Shown here one piece after another: positions 50,561-63,892 of a DNA stretch of 64,000 nucleotides. Source of the DNA: Reticulitermes lucifugus (lineage: Eukaryota; Arthropoda; Insecta; Blattodea; Rhinotermitidae); NCBI GenBank assembly GCA_026260175.1, contig JAKCWW010000816.1:1-64000 (forward strand). The letters run 5' to 3'. Position 1 is the first letter of the stretch. Every line of letters starts with the position of its first letter. The notes below the pieces were generated by a model. That model searched no databases and was not told the DNA's origin. It saw only the letters and a program-made list of their open reading frames with translations. Made by a program: the position numbers and the translations under genes.

Positions 50561-51197
50561 CATGATTCTTGTTGATGGTAATTGTTAGGAAGATACACCA
50601 AAATGTTATATCTGATTACAGAGGTAACACTTCTTGTTGTTACAATTTCTTCTTTGTTCCTCCACCCCCCTTTGAACATTTGTGAATATTATAATTGTCA
50701 TTTTAAGTGGCCTGTGAAAGCTACCCATGTTACAAATTATCCTGTCAAACAGATGTGACTATAGAGGTCTCAATTTCAGGGAGTCTTTCAGTGGTAAATG
50801 ATGTCTCTTATATGATTTGTGTGTGTCCAGGATTAATTTTGCTCCAAGTCAGTTTGTTGTAGACTTTGCAATGTTGTTCTTGGTTCTTGTTTTGTAGTTC
50901 ATGCCTCAGGAATTACCATTTTGTCACATTTGGACATCATAATGATATCACATGATGTACTGTAGTAGTTGTAGCTAAAATGGGAGAGGTTTCCTGTAAA
51001 GGAAGAAATTAATCCAATTCAACACATGCTGTATAAATATAAATGTTGTTAAGGGCATAGTGCTCTGAAAAATAAATTATTTGTTGAAATATTACTCTTA
51101 TACAAGGAATGGAAAAATGTGTAGGCAGCTGTTGGGTTAGGCATTGCAGAGGTGTTGGCAAACTTCTCAGGATATCAGTACAATCTGATACCATATA

Positions 51198-51555
51198 CAG
51201 TGAAATTCCTTTAATCTGGCACTCCTGACAGTCCAGCACTGAGGAAAGTAGTCCCAAGACTGGAAGCTATGTCACTAGCACAAACTTTCTCTCCAAGCAG
51301 CATACTTTTTTTTAAGTTTTCATTCTATGAATTCTATTTTCATTGTTTTATATTTGCAATTTGTTACTCTTTGTTGGAGGTATCATAGTGGCTTCAGAAG
51401 ATCCAGAGAAGAGTAAACAAGATACTGCTGGCAAGAGGAAACACGTAACTTTAACAGTTCCACAGAGCCTTGAAATAATTATGTCAGTGTAGGTACCATC
51501 TGATAATCCAGTACTTGTATGGTACCATGGGTGCCATATTAATGGAATTCTGCTG
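51198..51555 (+). mobile_element. Tigger/pogo-like internally deleted element keeping the transposase N-terminus
   Basis: Flanked by TA on both sides. Ends CAGTGAAATTCCTTTAATCTGG and the complement of GGAATTCTGCTG are inverted repeats. Inside, the plus strand reads DTAGKRKHVTLTVPQSLEII, the opening of the CENP-B-type DNA-binding domain of Tigger/Jerky transposases, before a stop. The shared AGTAGTCCCAA and GTAGGTACC blocks link it to 6651-7080. Confidence 0.75.
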
Positions 51556-52202
51556 TATGTATGATTTTACTGAAATGTAGATCTCTGCTGTATCAGATAG
51601 TTGTTTTGTGTTCAACCTCATTTTTATTACAAATTCAATTTTTTTGAGCAGATGTGCAGGGCACCGCAAGAAGTGCTGAAAAGTATTGTTTATAACATAA
51701 GAATAATGTTTAAGTTCCTTGAATTAAATTAGAAGGTTGAGGTATAAATAATTATAAGTAGAATAAAGAATACAGGTGTACATTTTTGGCAAGACATGTT
51801 ACAGTAAAACCTCAGATTTAGGTTTTTGTGGGGACCACCTAAAATGGCATAAAATCTGGGAAACATTGTTCTTATGGGCATTTGCCCAAGACCATACAAA
51901 AAGTGCTTAATATCACTGAAAATGCAAAATGTGGGAATGTTGATTTGGGATTTTACCCTAGTTTTAAAGTTGAGTTCTGGTGAGCCGTAAATTTTCACAT
52001 TAACTGCCAGTCTTTGAAAGAGCAGTGTTTTATGTAGTGATGCTGTCCCTTATTAAGATTATATAGCATTGAAAATATAAGTGTGGAGTACTGGTGCAGT
52101 GATTCTGAATGGGGTAAACTGAAGTACTCCAAGAAACACCTGGTTCAGTGCCAGTTTGCATACCACAAATCTGAATGAATCATATTTTGAGATAGTCTGT
52201 AC

Positions 52203-52433
52203 CAGCGTTTATCAACCTGTGGGTCACAACCCAAATTTGGGTTGCCATCGTGTTGTGAGTGGATCACAAAATGAGTTGCTTGATTTTAAACCATATGTTT
52301 ATTTTTATTTCATGAAATATTAAAATGTTACATTTGTTTTACTGATTCATGTTTTTATTTCTGGCTCCTGGGGTCGCAAGACAAAGCCATTGGCCTAATC
52401 TGGGTCGTGGCTCAAAAATGGTGAGGAACACTG
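52203..52433. mobile_element. hAT-type MITE
   Basis: CAGCGTTTATCAACCTGTGG at the left and GGTGAGGAACACTG at the right, with GGGTCACAACCC and GGGTCGTGGCTC just inside. These are classic hAT termini. The 8 bp flanks match only partly. Confidence 0.75.
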
Positions 52434-53724
52434 GTCTAAGACGTTCTCTGAAGAAGACTGTTCTGTGGAATGTGACACTGTGTAGTGTAATAGGTGGGAG
52501 CCTGCTGCCTCCTCCTCTCTACCCTCAAGATGGAGCCAGCAGGTTCTGAAACACTGGTACCCATCTACCGTACTACACTATGTCATCACAGAAGACTGCA
52601 ATGTTCACATTGAGATGTCAGAATTCCGGCTTTTAGTTCTGATTGTGTGCTTCATTATCCTTTAGGAGATGGATTTGAATGCCAGTTATATTCCTTGATG
52701 GTCTGAGTTTTTCTCACTTGGCATAGATATTTAAATTGCTACCAAGCAAACACACAGAAACCAGCATATGGCATGCTAGGCCATTTGCCACTACATTTTA
52801 GAGACCAGTATGTTGTCTCTTAGGATGATAAAGGTTAATGAAATTGACTATTTCAATTAGTAGCATTTAGAGTTCAAGGGCAGAGAAACTGAGCACCAGC
52901 TCTCACTTCGTTGATGCATTTGGCTGCTGTATGGGAGTGTGCATTGATGGACAGAATTGGAATAATACACATCAAACAATTTCCATTCTTCAATAAGTGC
53001 TTCTGTATTGTATGTTAATTTCTTTGTAGATGTGTATGTTTCTTGAAGTCCATATTCTGATGCAATTGAAATGTTGATTGTGTCCCGTTACCTTTTGAAA
53101 TTACTTATTTGTACTTTCGTCACAATTCTTGCTGGTAACAGACTAGGTAATTTGTGGATTTAAACATGCCTGTCATATGACAGGCAACAGTCACACAAGT
53201 GTGGTTAACCAGTTAACATTGTTACATAATTTTAGTCCAGGCTTGGAATTGGTTTACAGTTTTTCCTACGTGATGTGAACAAATTCATTACATGAATATT
53301 TTTACCCACCCAGTAATTAAAGCTTGACTAGATTCTCAAATACAAAATTAAAATGTTACTTCATATACTGGTTTTCATTTAATGAGCATTTTTGTTTTAG
53401 TATATATCCACAACAATGTAGTTTTTGTTGTTGCAAAGCCACCTTCAGCAGTAGAGAAATTGCAGGACATATTTTATCAACTACACGGTGTAGGGCTCAT
53501 CTTCATAAGTAGCTTTGGAAGAGTTGACAATGAATATAGCCATTGGTGACACCCGTTCTAGATACAAAAGATATCTGACAGTTTGTCCCAGAATACAGCT
53601 GCACCCAAAGCATGTACGTTGCTTCATGAAAGAATGTATGAAATTGTTGCTATTTACAGTATTCTTTATGTGTTATTGCAGTAGTAGTGCATGTGTCAAG
53701 GTCAGTGTCTTTCATTTGTAAGTT

Positions 53725-54010
53725 CATTAAAAGAGCGGGTTTTGGTGGGAGACCTGAGGGAAAGACACCACTTGGAAGACCTAGGCATAGATGGGAGGAT
53801 AATATTAAAATTAGTTTTCAAGAAGTGGGATGGGGAGGCATGGACTGGATTTATCTGGCTAGGATAAGGACAGGTGGTGGGCACTTATGAATGCGGTAAT
53901 GAACATTTGGGTTCTGTAAAATGTGGGGAGTTTCTTGACTAGCTGAGGATCTGTTAGCTTGTCAGGAAGGACTCTGTTCCATGGGGTTAGTTTAGTTTGT
54001 TAGTTGGTTA
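53725..54010 (+). pseudogene. LINE 3' end with C-terminal coding relic, copy 2
   Basis: Reads GRPEGKTPLGRPRHRWEDNI, then KISFQEVGWGGMDWIYLA, the usual C-terminal motif of an insect LINE group. A conserved non-coding tail follows. Related tails lie at 29415-29600 and 63110-63220. Confidence 0.75.
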
Positions 54011-54222
54011 GTTATTAAAAGTGTGTGGGCTAATCTTTATATGGATATCTACTGCAGTTTTCCATTCTCCTGGTCCTTTGGGTGTGTATCTGTTGATAAA
54101 TAACTGGCCTCTTTATGTATGGTATATTTGTATATATTGTACTGTCTCTTTGTGTAGATGTGTTTGTATATGCTGGTGATGTGTTACGCTTCATACATTG
54201 TTGTGCTTGGAGAATGATAGTT

Positions 54223-54400
54223 GAGATCTGCGCTCTTCTGGGTTATGCAGCATCGAATGGTAATCCTTTACCGACATTTTGGGACAACGTATTGGTCCCA
54301 TCATCAAGGGTCAAGAAGATGGGACCGATACGTTGTTCTGAAACGTCAGTAAAGGATTACCATTCGACACTGCATAATAACCCAGAAGAGTGCACATCTC
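54223..54400. mobile_element. Near-perfect foldback element of the 'ATATCCCAGAAGA' family
   Basis: GAGATCTGCGCTCTTCTGGG on the left pairs with CCCAGAAGAGTGCACATCTC on the right. The match continues through GGTAATCCTTTACCGACA and its inverse. Arms are about 79 nt with a loop of about 20 nt. Inside the right arm is CTGAAACGTCAGTAAAGG. Confidence 0.88.
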
Positions 54401-54490
54401 ATCAACATCGCAGCAGAAGCCTGAAATCACGGAACACTAGTTGTGTTTGGATTCTGTGTTTATAGCACTCTTATCTTTGAGCATAGGCTG

Positions 54491-54638
54491 TTCTGTGGCT
54501 GAGGTGGTTAGGACAGAGGCCTGAGTTTGGTTCCAGGCCAGTCCATGTGGGATTTGCAGTGGACAAAGTGGCATTGGGACAGGTTTTTCTCTGAATACTT
54601 TGGTTGTCTTGTCAGTATCATTCCATCAATGCTCCATA
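54491..54638 (+). repeat. SINE-like repeat, family B copy 3
   Basis: A tRNA-like head GGCTGAGGTGGTTAGGACAG with B-box-like GTTTGGTTCCAGG. It is followed by CCAGTCCATGTGGGATTTGC, ACAGGTTTTTCTCTGAATAC and ATCAATGCTCCATACTG. Confidence 0.7.
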
Positions 54639-57600
54639 CTGTAGTATCTTGATATTCTGGAATCACCTGACTCTAGTCCCAAAAATGATAAGATACTGTG
54701 TAGATTAGCAGAGCCGTAGACTAATTTCTTCTTCCTGGTCAGAAGGCGAAGGCTCTGATGGATAAGGTGTTGTTTAAGAATTTGCTCAAGAACAATCTCC
54801 AGAAGGAAAAATAATAGAGAATTTATTTGCTACAATAATATAGTTGAAATATAGTGGCAAAGTGCAAGACAAGGCAACAGGCATTGAGAGATGAGGTTGA
54901 TAAACACTGTAATGACTTAGTGTAGATGAAAGTAAGCTGTGTCCCGACTCTGTAGATTTTTTGGGGAGGGGGGGAGGGAGGGGTTGAATGATGCAGAGTG
55001 TGTAATGTGATACCGTGTAGCAAAGGGTGTTTACTTTCAGCACCTTTAGAAATTTTGTCGCCTCGCTCTGATCGTTTCTCGGTGCTGGGGTAAAAGAGTG
55101 CTTACATCATGTTGTGTCCACTGGGTCATGTGCAATTTGTAGGTTACAGCAAGTGTCTGGTGCCGAACTTGTAGTGTTTACATTTATTCAAAATAATGTC
55201 AGTGACTAGTTATCTCTGTTTGTTGTTCTGAAATAACTTTTGAAATAAAGTGAGACTTTACTGTAACGTATCGGGTAGTTCTTTTTTATATTGTGCAGGT
55301 TTTGTATCCAGAACAGATGCGACAGTACTTATATAATCTCAGCAGTTGACAACGTTGTTAAATAACATTTATGATGAAAATGTTATTACGTACAAGAAAG
55401 TGGGGCAAGTTATAGCAAAAATTAAAGGTAGTGATAGCGTGTGCTGCTATTCTTTATCAAGTATGCTTTCCTCTATACAGTCAACACATTTATGACAATG
55501 TTTGCCACTCATATTTCTTGCCATCCCCAGTGCCAGTCTTACTTTTTTGATGGTGCCAAAAGCGTGAATACAAATAAAGGTTATAGCTCTTTTCTAGTAG
55601 CTTGCTGTTGGGTTATGTTTAGTCTTTTTGGATATCATGCTGTGCGGTTTGGTACATAGGTACCAACATTCCAGAGGAATCTGCGGCCTCCATCTTCATT
55701 CGTCTACCATAAAGATGGATGCAGTAGATTCTACCAATTTTTTGGTTCCTATCTCACAAACTGTGCTGTGTTACATCTCAGAAGACCACACTCTTAATAC
55801 TGTCTGCTGTGAGAACTGTGAATCTCACATAGAGTGAGATGTTAGATTTCGTAGAGACGTATATTTGATGACAGTTTTTGTAGTTGCTATGATGACATCC
55901 CTGTTATTGGTTAAGAAATATGTATTACTCTTCTTTTCTTGTCATGTTCATAGCCCACCACCTACCCCTACTGATAATTTTGATCTCTGTGTATAATTCA
56001 TCCCTATATAATTTTCACTATAATGTTTAAATGTGCAAAGGTATGCATTAACACTCAGTAATGTACATAATGTATTGTCTGTAAAAATTCCTTATTTGTT
56101 TTCATTGTCAGCTGCACAGAACATGATGTCAGTACATAATTCATTGTAATGCCAACAGATCACAGAAACAGTTCTGGGTGCAGCATTTTGTGCAGTTCCC
56201 TGTGTATAGTGAGGGGGAGAAATTGCCAAAATCTTTGTCACAGGAGCCTACCTAAACAAATTTGTGATGTGAGGAACTTCCTTGACAGTAGATGGATGAG
56301 GGTTAATAGTTAAATCCAAACCAGCTGAAGATTAGTTATGGTTTCTATGTAATATAGGCGGGATTGTTTGAGGGCAAAACGTATTATTCATTCTGTTCAT
56401 TATGTTACACATTGTCTTATGTTTATAAAATGAGGCATACAAAGAACATAAATGTCATGATATAATTTCATTGGTGTATCTTCCTTTGATGCTGGGTTGA
56501 CTCTGTAGAATTATTATTCTTGATACGTGATTGGTTTTTGACTTCTATGAAAACCATGTAATATACAAGAGTATTTCAGATCAAAGCATACAAGAATTGC
56601 TTCACATACAGTGGTTGCCATATGAGGGTGTTACGGATCGCTGTTTGGTGAAGTTGTTACAGTGCAGCTGAATATAAGCATGTGTTCAGATATTTCCCTG
56701 TACAGGGAACAACTGATGTCTCCTGAAAGAGCTGTATGCAACAATCATGTAATACAGAGTTACATTAAGCACCTTTTATTTCTCCAACACTTTGAGCCAT
56801 TAGTTATGCATTCTGGTACTTATGAGCACATATAAAAACAGTGCATGTGGAAGAGAGAAACTGTGAACTACAAAGCAACCAGTGCTCAAAATTTAAATCA
56901 ATTTGGCAGTTGTATAATTTGTGTGTGTGTATGTGTGCATGTGTGTGTGTATATATATATAAAGTAATTCTTTTTTTTTTCTATAAACACTGTTGATGCC
57001 ACTGCTCTTATCTGTGCTCATTATGTAGCTATCTTAGACCATTACAGGCAACACAGAATATCTTTGTGATCAGGGTTAACCAACTTTTGCATTCGCAAGG
57101 GCTGTGTACAATCATATTAGGGGCCAACAGAATCCTAAGATCAGAAATAATCTTTGGATGTTTGGTATTATAAACATGAAATTGAACTACAACAGTGAAG
57201 AGTTGTTTGCTGTGAAGAATATTAATCATGTCTTCTCAACAGTATTGTAGGAATGAGACTACTTGCTGGCTGTTGGCATGGGGATTAAGAGGTCAGCTGG
57301 TAAGAGGAGAAGCACGGTTATTGCACATAAAAACTTGAAAGCTAATCCTCACACATTGAATTGCAACCTTGCACTATTATCTTTAGTGATATATGCTTAT
57401 GTTAGCTGATATTTGGTGACAGGATTTGCCTTACACTGTATGAGGGAACATTTCCATTTGAAAAGACATATATGGCCCATGGCATGGCAGTTGCAATTGT
57501 GTGAAATGATTATGGATCTCATGCATCATTTTGAGGTCATCAAGTTGTTATACATGCAGAAAATAATGTTGGTAGCACTAGGACTGCTGTGTACTTATGA

Positions 57601-59317
57601 TCTAAGATACCTACATAGCCATATCTTTAATAAAGTGGACCTCTGCAATAAAGCAACAGAAAAGTTACTGTGGGTTGGCTTTTTGGTTTTAAACAGCATG
57701 GAAGAGTTATTTGTCCTCATAAGCAACAAACTGACTGAAATGTGACATGAGTTTGCACTAAAATTCTGTCAATATGAACAATGCTGACGTCCCAAATTCA
57801 AAAATGAGAGGGGGAGATAAGAGGTAAGTTTTCTGTTATTCCTCTTGGGGGAGTTAACACTACCAGATGTGATGCTAGGGGATCATGTATGGTGTGTGGA
57901 GCTACTTCCCTGTTGAGAACCAGAAGCCACAACTTCTGTTGGTTGGAGGTTCCTCATAACTGTATATACTTCATTATTAGTGTGTAAAAACAGAATCTTG
58001 TAATTTAAACTAGTTCCTTTGTCTTTGAAAGTCTAGGAATATAAAATAATGTATAAAACCACTTTTTATGGAGTAAATCATGCACTCAGTATTTAGTTTA
58101 TATTTGAAAGTTTGCTATGTCTTTCAACTGCTCTTTTTACAATGTTATATTGTTAAGAAAGATATTAATCAGATAACATTGTTACTTTTTGTTATTAGTG
58201 TGTGTACCTTATTAACAAGAACATCATAATTGTCATTGTGTCTCTCAGTGCACGATTTTCTTCTCTGCATATAAATACGGAAACATAAGTATAAGCATGG
58301 TTCCAATGTATAGTGCCTCGGTTGTGTTATATCTGCAGTGAAGTGACAGAGAAGACTGCATAAAATTGCTACAGCAAGTGAAAATGGAGTGACCTCTATG
58401 GATAAATGTGTGTGTGGGTGGAAATTCTGTGCCTCATTGTTGATGGTAACATTTTAAACTTGAGCCCGTCATGAACTTGTATGGGTATGTGGAGGATTGA
58501 AAGTATATTCTTTGTCACCCCTTCTGAGTCGGTCAGTTACGGGTACGGAAGTTAGTTGCGGGTATATCCCATCTGACAGCAAGGCACAGAATTCACATCA
58601 TTGTTAAACCTGTACATTGAATGAAGAAGATAGAAGAAGTTGTAGATATAACCACAGCTTCAACAGAATTGTACAAATTATTTAGGAGTATATGCTTGGA
58701 GGAGTTGTATATTGTTAGGATCTATTCAAGTTTAAAAGAAAAACAGTTTCTGAATGCATATAAGAGTTTCTGTGAAGGCATGCATGAACAATGTATAAAA
58801 AAGGAACAAACTGCATTATGATACCAAACCATTAATAATCACCACCATTGGATTTGCATTGTGCGTGTGTTGTCAAACTAAACATAAACTGCCATAAAGA
58901 GACATAATGGTTTGACAGAATTTGTGACCGTGGACTAGTCACATGCAAAAACAACCTAAAGCTATTAGCTACATGTTTATATTGAGGTAGTGGTATGGGT
59001 TGTGATCTTAGTACACTGGTTCAGTGCCAGTCTTGCATCATCATTACTACTACTACTATATATAGCACTCAGGCTGAGTATTTAACATATTTTTAACAAA
59101 ATGCTAATGTCAGTTCTGTTGAGTTTTTCTTCCTGCTGTATATCAAAGGGGGTGAAGGGCATGTTAACAGAAATGTTTAAGGAATAAATGGTCATTAAGC
59201 CAACATTTAATCAAGAGTGTATTTTCTTCTTCCTTTTTCCTCCTGTGCTCTCAGATTCTGCACATGCACTTCACCCCTTTAATTGAATGTGCTATTTCGT
59301 AATGAAGAGGAAACTAA

Positions 59318-59936
59318 TACACAATTCATCCTTCACAACTCAATCTTTATAATTAAATTTCAGTTTGTACTACATGTTTCTGCCATATTTCCAGCCATCA
59401 TCAAGTACAGGTACAGACACAGGCACAGGCCATTGGAGTACTTCACTGGCCTCTGCATAGTAAGCGCACACCTTTTGTATTTACATTCCTCCAAACACAT
59501 ATTTCTTCACATTTTATACTTTTAATAAAATACTGTACCAAGATGAGTAAACACAAGATATCTACAATAATATCTAAAGAGAACTACAAGAACTCATGGG
59601 AATTGCCTCATATATTGTAAGAGTGTTATGTTAAAATGGAGGATTAAGTCTATAAAAACATTACAATATGCAACTGTAGGCAGGAGTATAAACCATATTC
59701 TTAAGTATATATATTTTTAACAATATTTTACACAATTTTGGCTTATTTACAACACAAATTGGTGAAACCCGCCTTTTTAATCTGAATGATACTTATAATT
59801 AATGCTGACCAGTTACATTCTTCCTCAAGATTGTTTAAATGCAGTACCTGATGATGGCCAGATATAGGCCTGAAACGTACAGTGCAAGTTAAAACTTAAT
59901 TATAAAGATTGAGTTGTGAACAATGAATTGTGTATT
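59318..59936. mobile_element. Foldback element with hairpin modules in both arms
   Basis: Arms of about 95 nt: AATACACAATTCATCCTTCA through GCCATCATCAAGTAC at the left, and the inverse at 59838-59936. Modules at 59370-59405 (minus) and 59846-59880 (plus, CCTGATGATGGCC...GGCCTGAAACGTAC) face outward. The spacer is about 425 nt. Confidence 0.85.
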
Positions 59937-61072
59937 ATTTATATATATATATAAATTCACAACAGGATGTATCAACCTAAGTATATTTCGTAACAGTGTG
60001 TCCTGCAATAATCGTGGGTTTATATTGACATGAAACGTACTAAAATATTTTACCCACTTTCTCAAATTATGGGAGAGTGTTTTGTTATTTTGACTGCACA
60101 TCTTCACAGTAACATTAACATCACTTCAGCAAAAGAAAAAATCTTTTTTGTGGCAGCTGTATTGCTGTTAAGTCTGCAAATTTAGAAGAAACTGGATTCA
60201 AGTCTTTCTATACCTAGCTTAACATAGTTCATTCCACAGTAAGTCCACTTCTGATTCATCAGTGCAGGAGATGAGTGTAATGAGTGGGTACTAAATATAA
60301 TATTGTTAAATAGTCATTTGAAGATAGAGGGAATCCCACAATGTGATTTGATCCTTTCAAGAAACTAAGATTCAGTTTTAATGTAACATGGAGAAAAATA
60401 TATAAATGAAGATATTAAAACCATTTAAGATTTAGATATCAGGAAATAATATTTCATAGCAGTGTGCAGGTTATGATGCTGTAATGTATACATTATACAT
60501 TAAATTGAACTGGTTACATATTTGCAGAAGTGTTTGATTTCAGTAGTTTACCAGATATACCGGTACTTGAAATCTGAAGGTGGTGCTCCAGTCACAGATG
60601 GACGTCAGAATTATGTTTGCTGAAAACGTATGATACAAAGGAACTAAATGGCAGTTGAACTGCAATTAAAGTTGTAGTTTGAAAATTACAGAATCGGAAC
60701 TATTCAGACAGTTATCAGAATTAAGCAGGCTAATTTTTCTTGAGATATGGGTGTGAGAAGAAGAGTAAATGGAAGGATCCTAATGTTCTTAACAGTTTTT
60801 GGCACTTGGATTTGTATGCATTGGTACTCCCAAGCATTTTCTTGTCGCAATACGGAAATGCTGTGAGAAACTACCTCAAATTAGGTTCCAACAGTTTCGT
60901 TCCATATTCTTTCTAATTCGTCCTACGTGAGAGATTTATTGCGTCGATAAATAAAAAATGAAATAAATACGTTCGCTAATAAGAATCATTTGTATTGACA
61001 CTTTATGTTTTAAACGTGTTTCAATTTGCGTAGTTTTCCGTTTTTATCGTTTTAATTTATTATCGAATATGT

Positions 61073-61733
61073 ATAGTTACCAATGGAAATAGATGTATAA
61101 ATGAGGTAAAGAAAAGGATAGCCACTGCAAAGTTGGCATTCCAAAATAAGAAAAGTCTCATCATGAACAAGAATCTAAGCCTTGAAACAAGGAAGAAGTT
61201 TATAAAAGCATATGTGTGGAGTGTCATGACATATAGAAGTGAAACATGGACATTGGGAAGGCAAGAGAAAAAGAGGCTGGAAGCAGCTGAAATGTGGTTG
61301 CGGAGAAGAGTTAATAAAACTAGTTGGATGGATAGAAAAAGCAACGAAGAAGTGCTGAAGGAAATCAATGAAAAGAGAACNNNNNNNNNNNNNNNNNNNN
61401 NNNNNNNNNNNNNNNNNNNNNNNNNNNNNNTAGAAAAAGCAACGAAGAAGTGCTGAAGGAAATCAATGAAAAGAGAACAATATTAAGAGTGGTTGGAATG
61501 AGGAAAGTCAAACTTATTGGACATTTGTTGAGACATAATGGTTTTATTACCAACATCATGGAAGGTAGAGTGTTGGGGAAGGAGAGTAGAGGATGACCAA
61601 GGCTCTCTTACATCAAGAATCTGATGAAAGAACTCTTTTGCAACTCCTACGCCGAAATNNNNAGACTGGCACAAGACAGACATCTATGGTTGCAGTGACA
61701 AGGCTTAGCCTTTAGAGAATGATGACGATGATG
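61073..61733 (+). pseudogene. 5'-truncated LINE with 11 bp target duplication, reverse-transcriptase C-terminus
   Basis: Flanked by ATCGAATATGT at 61062-61072 and 61734-61744. It codes AFQNKKSLIMNKNLSLETRK, AYVWSVMTYRSETWTLGRQE, and after the gap RKVKLIGHLLRHNGFITNIM. It ends in a (GATGAC)-like tail, as in RTE/L2-like elements. A stop interrupts the frame after GKESRG. Contains N tracts at 61381-61430 and 61659-61662. Confidence 0.88.
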
Positions 61734-63109
61734 ATCGAATATGTTTCATTTATCTACACTTGCCTGTTACAGGTTTGTAGTTGTGGGCAAGAACCATAAT
61801 GAAGGAACTTATTTAATTGTATTTTGGTGTAAACAGGAGCTGTGAAAAAGGTGGTCGGTAAGTAATACTAGCCAATTATCATGGATGATCATCTCCCGAC
61901 TGCTACGAAATGCAACTTTTTTTATCTGGGTATGCTACGATAGGGCCACCAGGGTCCTCGGTGCGGGACGAATGGTGCAGCCGCCCCGGGCGGCAGAGTC
62001 CAAGGGGCAGTAAAATAAATACTTGAATCCACGAAGTGCCATTACATAACATTACGACTGGTGTGTAGTGTGCTAGGATTATATCCCCCCCCCCTTTTTT
62101 CTGAGAGCACAAATTCACAGATATGTTAACACAAGTTATGATACCATTTCTCGAACACCTTTACGGTAACGAAAGAATGTATGTCTTCTTCAGCAAGACA
62201 GTGCAGCAGCTCGCAGTGCTTTTGAATGCCTTCGTTATTTACCGCGTAGTGAATTTCAAAAGTAACTGAAGATAACATCATAGCACAACAAACTAATTAC
62301 AAATCATATCGTAACACAACATATACTGAAAGCTTGCTTTCAGATCGTTTTCAGTGCTCATATTATTATTACAGACTCCGTCCTTTGACATGCTCCACAA
62401 GTAAAGTACCGCACTGGTATTATCGGGCCCAGTGTTTTTTAAGACCATAAATTAACACTTGCATATTACACACACATTCTAACATTTGGGGTCATCATTT
62501 TAAGCTCTAATACGAACCATTCAGAGTTAATTGTCCTACTACTTTTCCATGTAGTTGCCGCCACTGTTGCGTCATTCATTACTTTATGGGACGATATTTT
62601 CAGTTCCCTGTTTATATCAGTCCGTTTTCCGTGTCACCAACCGTCGCGTCACAGTTGTGTTCACCTCACGATCATCTATACAACGAAATACCTAATATAA
62701 TCACAATCAGTGTAGGTAGGCCTACTTCGGTTCCAAATCATACGCAGTGTAAACTTATTTCCTGACTGACGCAAACACTACCTGACCAACTGCAGTTCTA
62801 GTAGGATTAGATTCAATAATAAATTCAGAAGTCTTCTGCAGGAATGTCAGCCTTCAGTCTTATCATACATGCAGAGGCCAAACAAATATCATCGGCGATA
62901 TTTATCATGCTAGACCACTGAAAGCCGCGAGGAGCGATTGCTTCACAGATTTCCCCGCGTTTGTTATCAAGAAACGAGTGTATTACTATCTCTTTACCAG
63001 TCACTTAAAATTCACGAAATAAGGAGTCCGTAAACCCTCTGTGCACTTTTAAAAATTCCAAGTAGATCTCATTTACTCTCTAACTGCTCGGAAAACCCCT
63101 GTGGAGAAC

Positions 63110-63220
63110 TGTGCGTAGATGAGAAGATAATATTAAAATTAATCTTAAGAGGAATTGGGTGTAAGGTTGTAGACTGGAATGAGCTACTTCATAACAGGAT
63201 CGAGTGACATGCTTCTAAAA
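63110..63220 (+). repeat. LINE 3'-end relic, copy 3
   Basis: GATGAGAAGATAATATTAAA then AGACTGGAATGAGC follow the same order as 53725-54010. It is strongly diverged and lies just upstream of the shf-like gene's CpG-richer zone. Confidence 0.5.
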
Positions 63221-63279
63221 ATTTATTAAGTAACGTGCATATGTTGTCACTAGAATGAGGGACAATATCACAAGTTTAA

Positions 63280-63858
63280 AGGGAGGAGATAGCTGTAGAC
63301 CGTAGACCTGAACTTCTAACATCCGTGCTATGTGCTGTCATTCGTGGCCGTAGGTTGGTGCACGTGATGGGCGGGAAAGTGAGTTGTAGATGGCCGTTTG
63401 GAGCACAGATTACTACTAACCTAACTACTCTAACCTACGTCCGTCTCGACTGGCAGGTTCCGTGATGTACGAAGTCCGGAGCACGGTCATAACCCACTAC
63501 GCCCGACAGCACATGTCCAATCAGTCACGGCAATCTGGATACACCGTGGTGGACCTACAATGCAGTAGTGCCAGTACCTGTGCGGGAATTTAACTTTAGT
63601 CCAGGGAGGTAGATGAATATGGTACGTGTGTATCTTTATGTTTCAATATATACAGTGTATTTTACATGAAATGAATTTCACTTGAAAGAGAACATACTGA
63701 TTGTCTTGAGTGACGTTTCTTCCTCAGCACAAGATCCGTGCTCAGCATTCACTGTTGCCGTGGTAACGGATTCAAACCGTTCGTGCGACTGGGGGAGTAC
63801 AACCATGGCGATTGTGCGCAATTAGTAGGTTAGCAGGGCTTATTTTCTTTTGTTTCAG
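63280..63858 (+). promoter_or_regulatory. shf: Candidate promoter / 5' non-coding exon of the shf-like gene
   Basis: From about 62560 onward the sequence has more CpG than the surroundings. It includes an E-box (CACGTG) near 63361 and a candidate donor ATG|GTACGT at 63621/63622, upstream of the acceptor ending at 63858. Joining 63621 to 63859 gives a short 5' UTR splice with no extension of the coding frame. This is inference from splice signals and base composition only. Confidence 0.35.
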
Positions 63859-63892
63859 AATGTTATTAATTGATATTATTGGACGGATCGAA

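Larger units (their letters stand above)
50561..63279. other. Intergenic region between Bsg and shf, transposon relics
   Basis: No gene was recognised on either strand. Relics of the 'ATATCCCAGAAGA' family lie at about 52480-52620 and 55620-55810. A (TG)/(TA) run is at 56920-56962. The 110-codon frame at 57413-57745 has no recognisable domain. 55850-59280 showed nothing identifiable. Other elements are listed separately. Confidence 0.5.

Noticed and set aside
57413-57745. 110-codon plus-strand frame in the intergenic region
   Set aside because: No domain or partner exons recognised; Met/Leu-rich composition is consistent with chance in AT-rich DNA.
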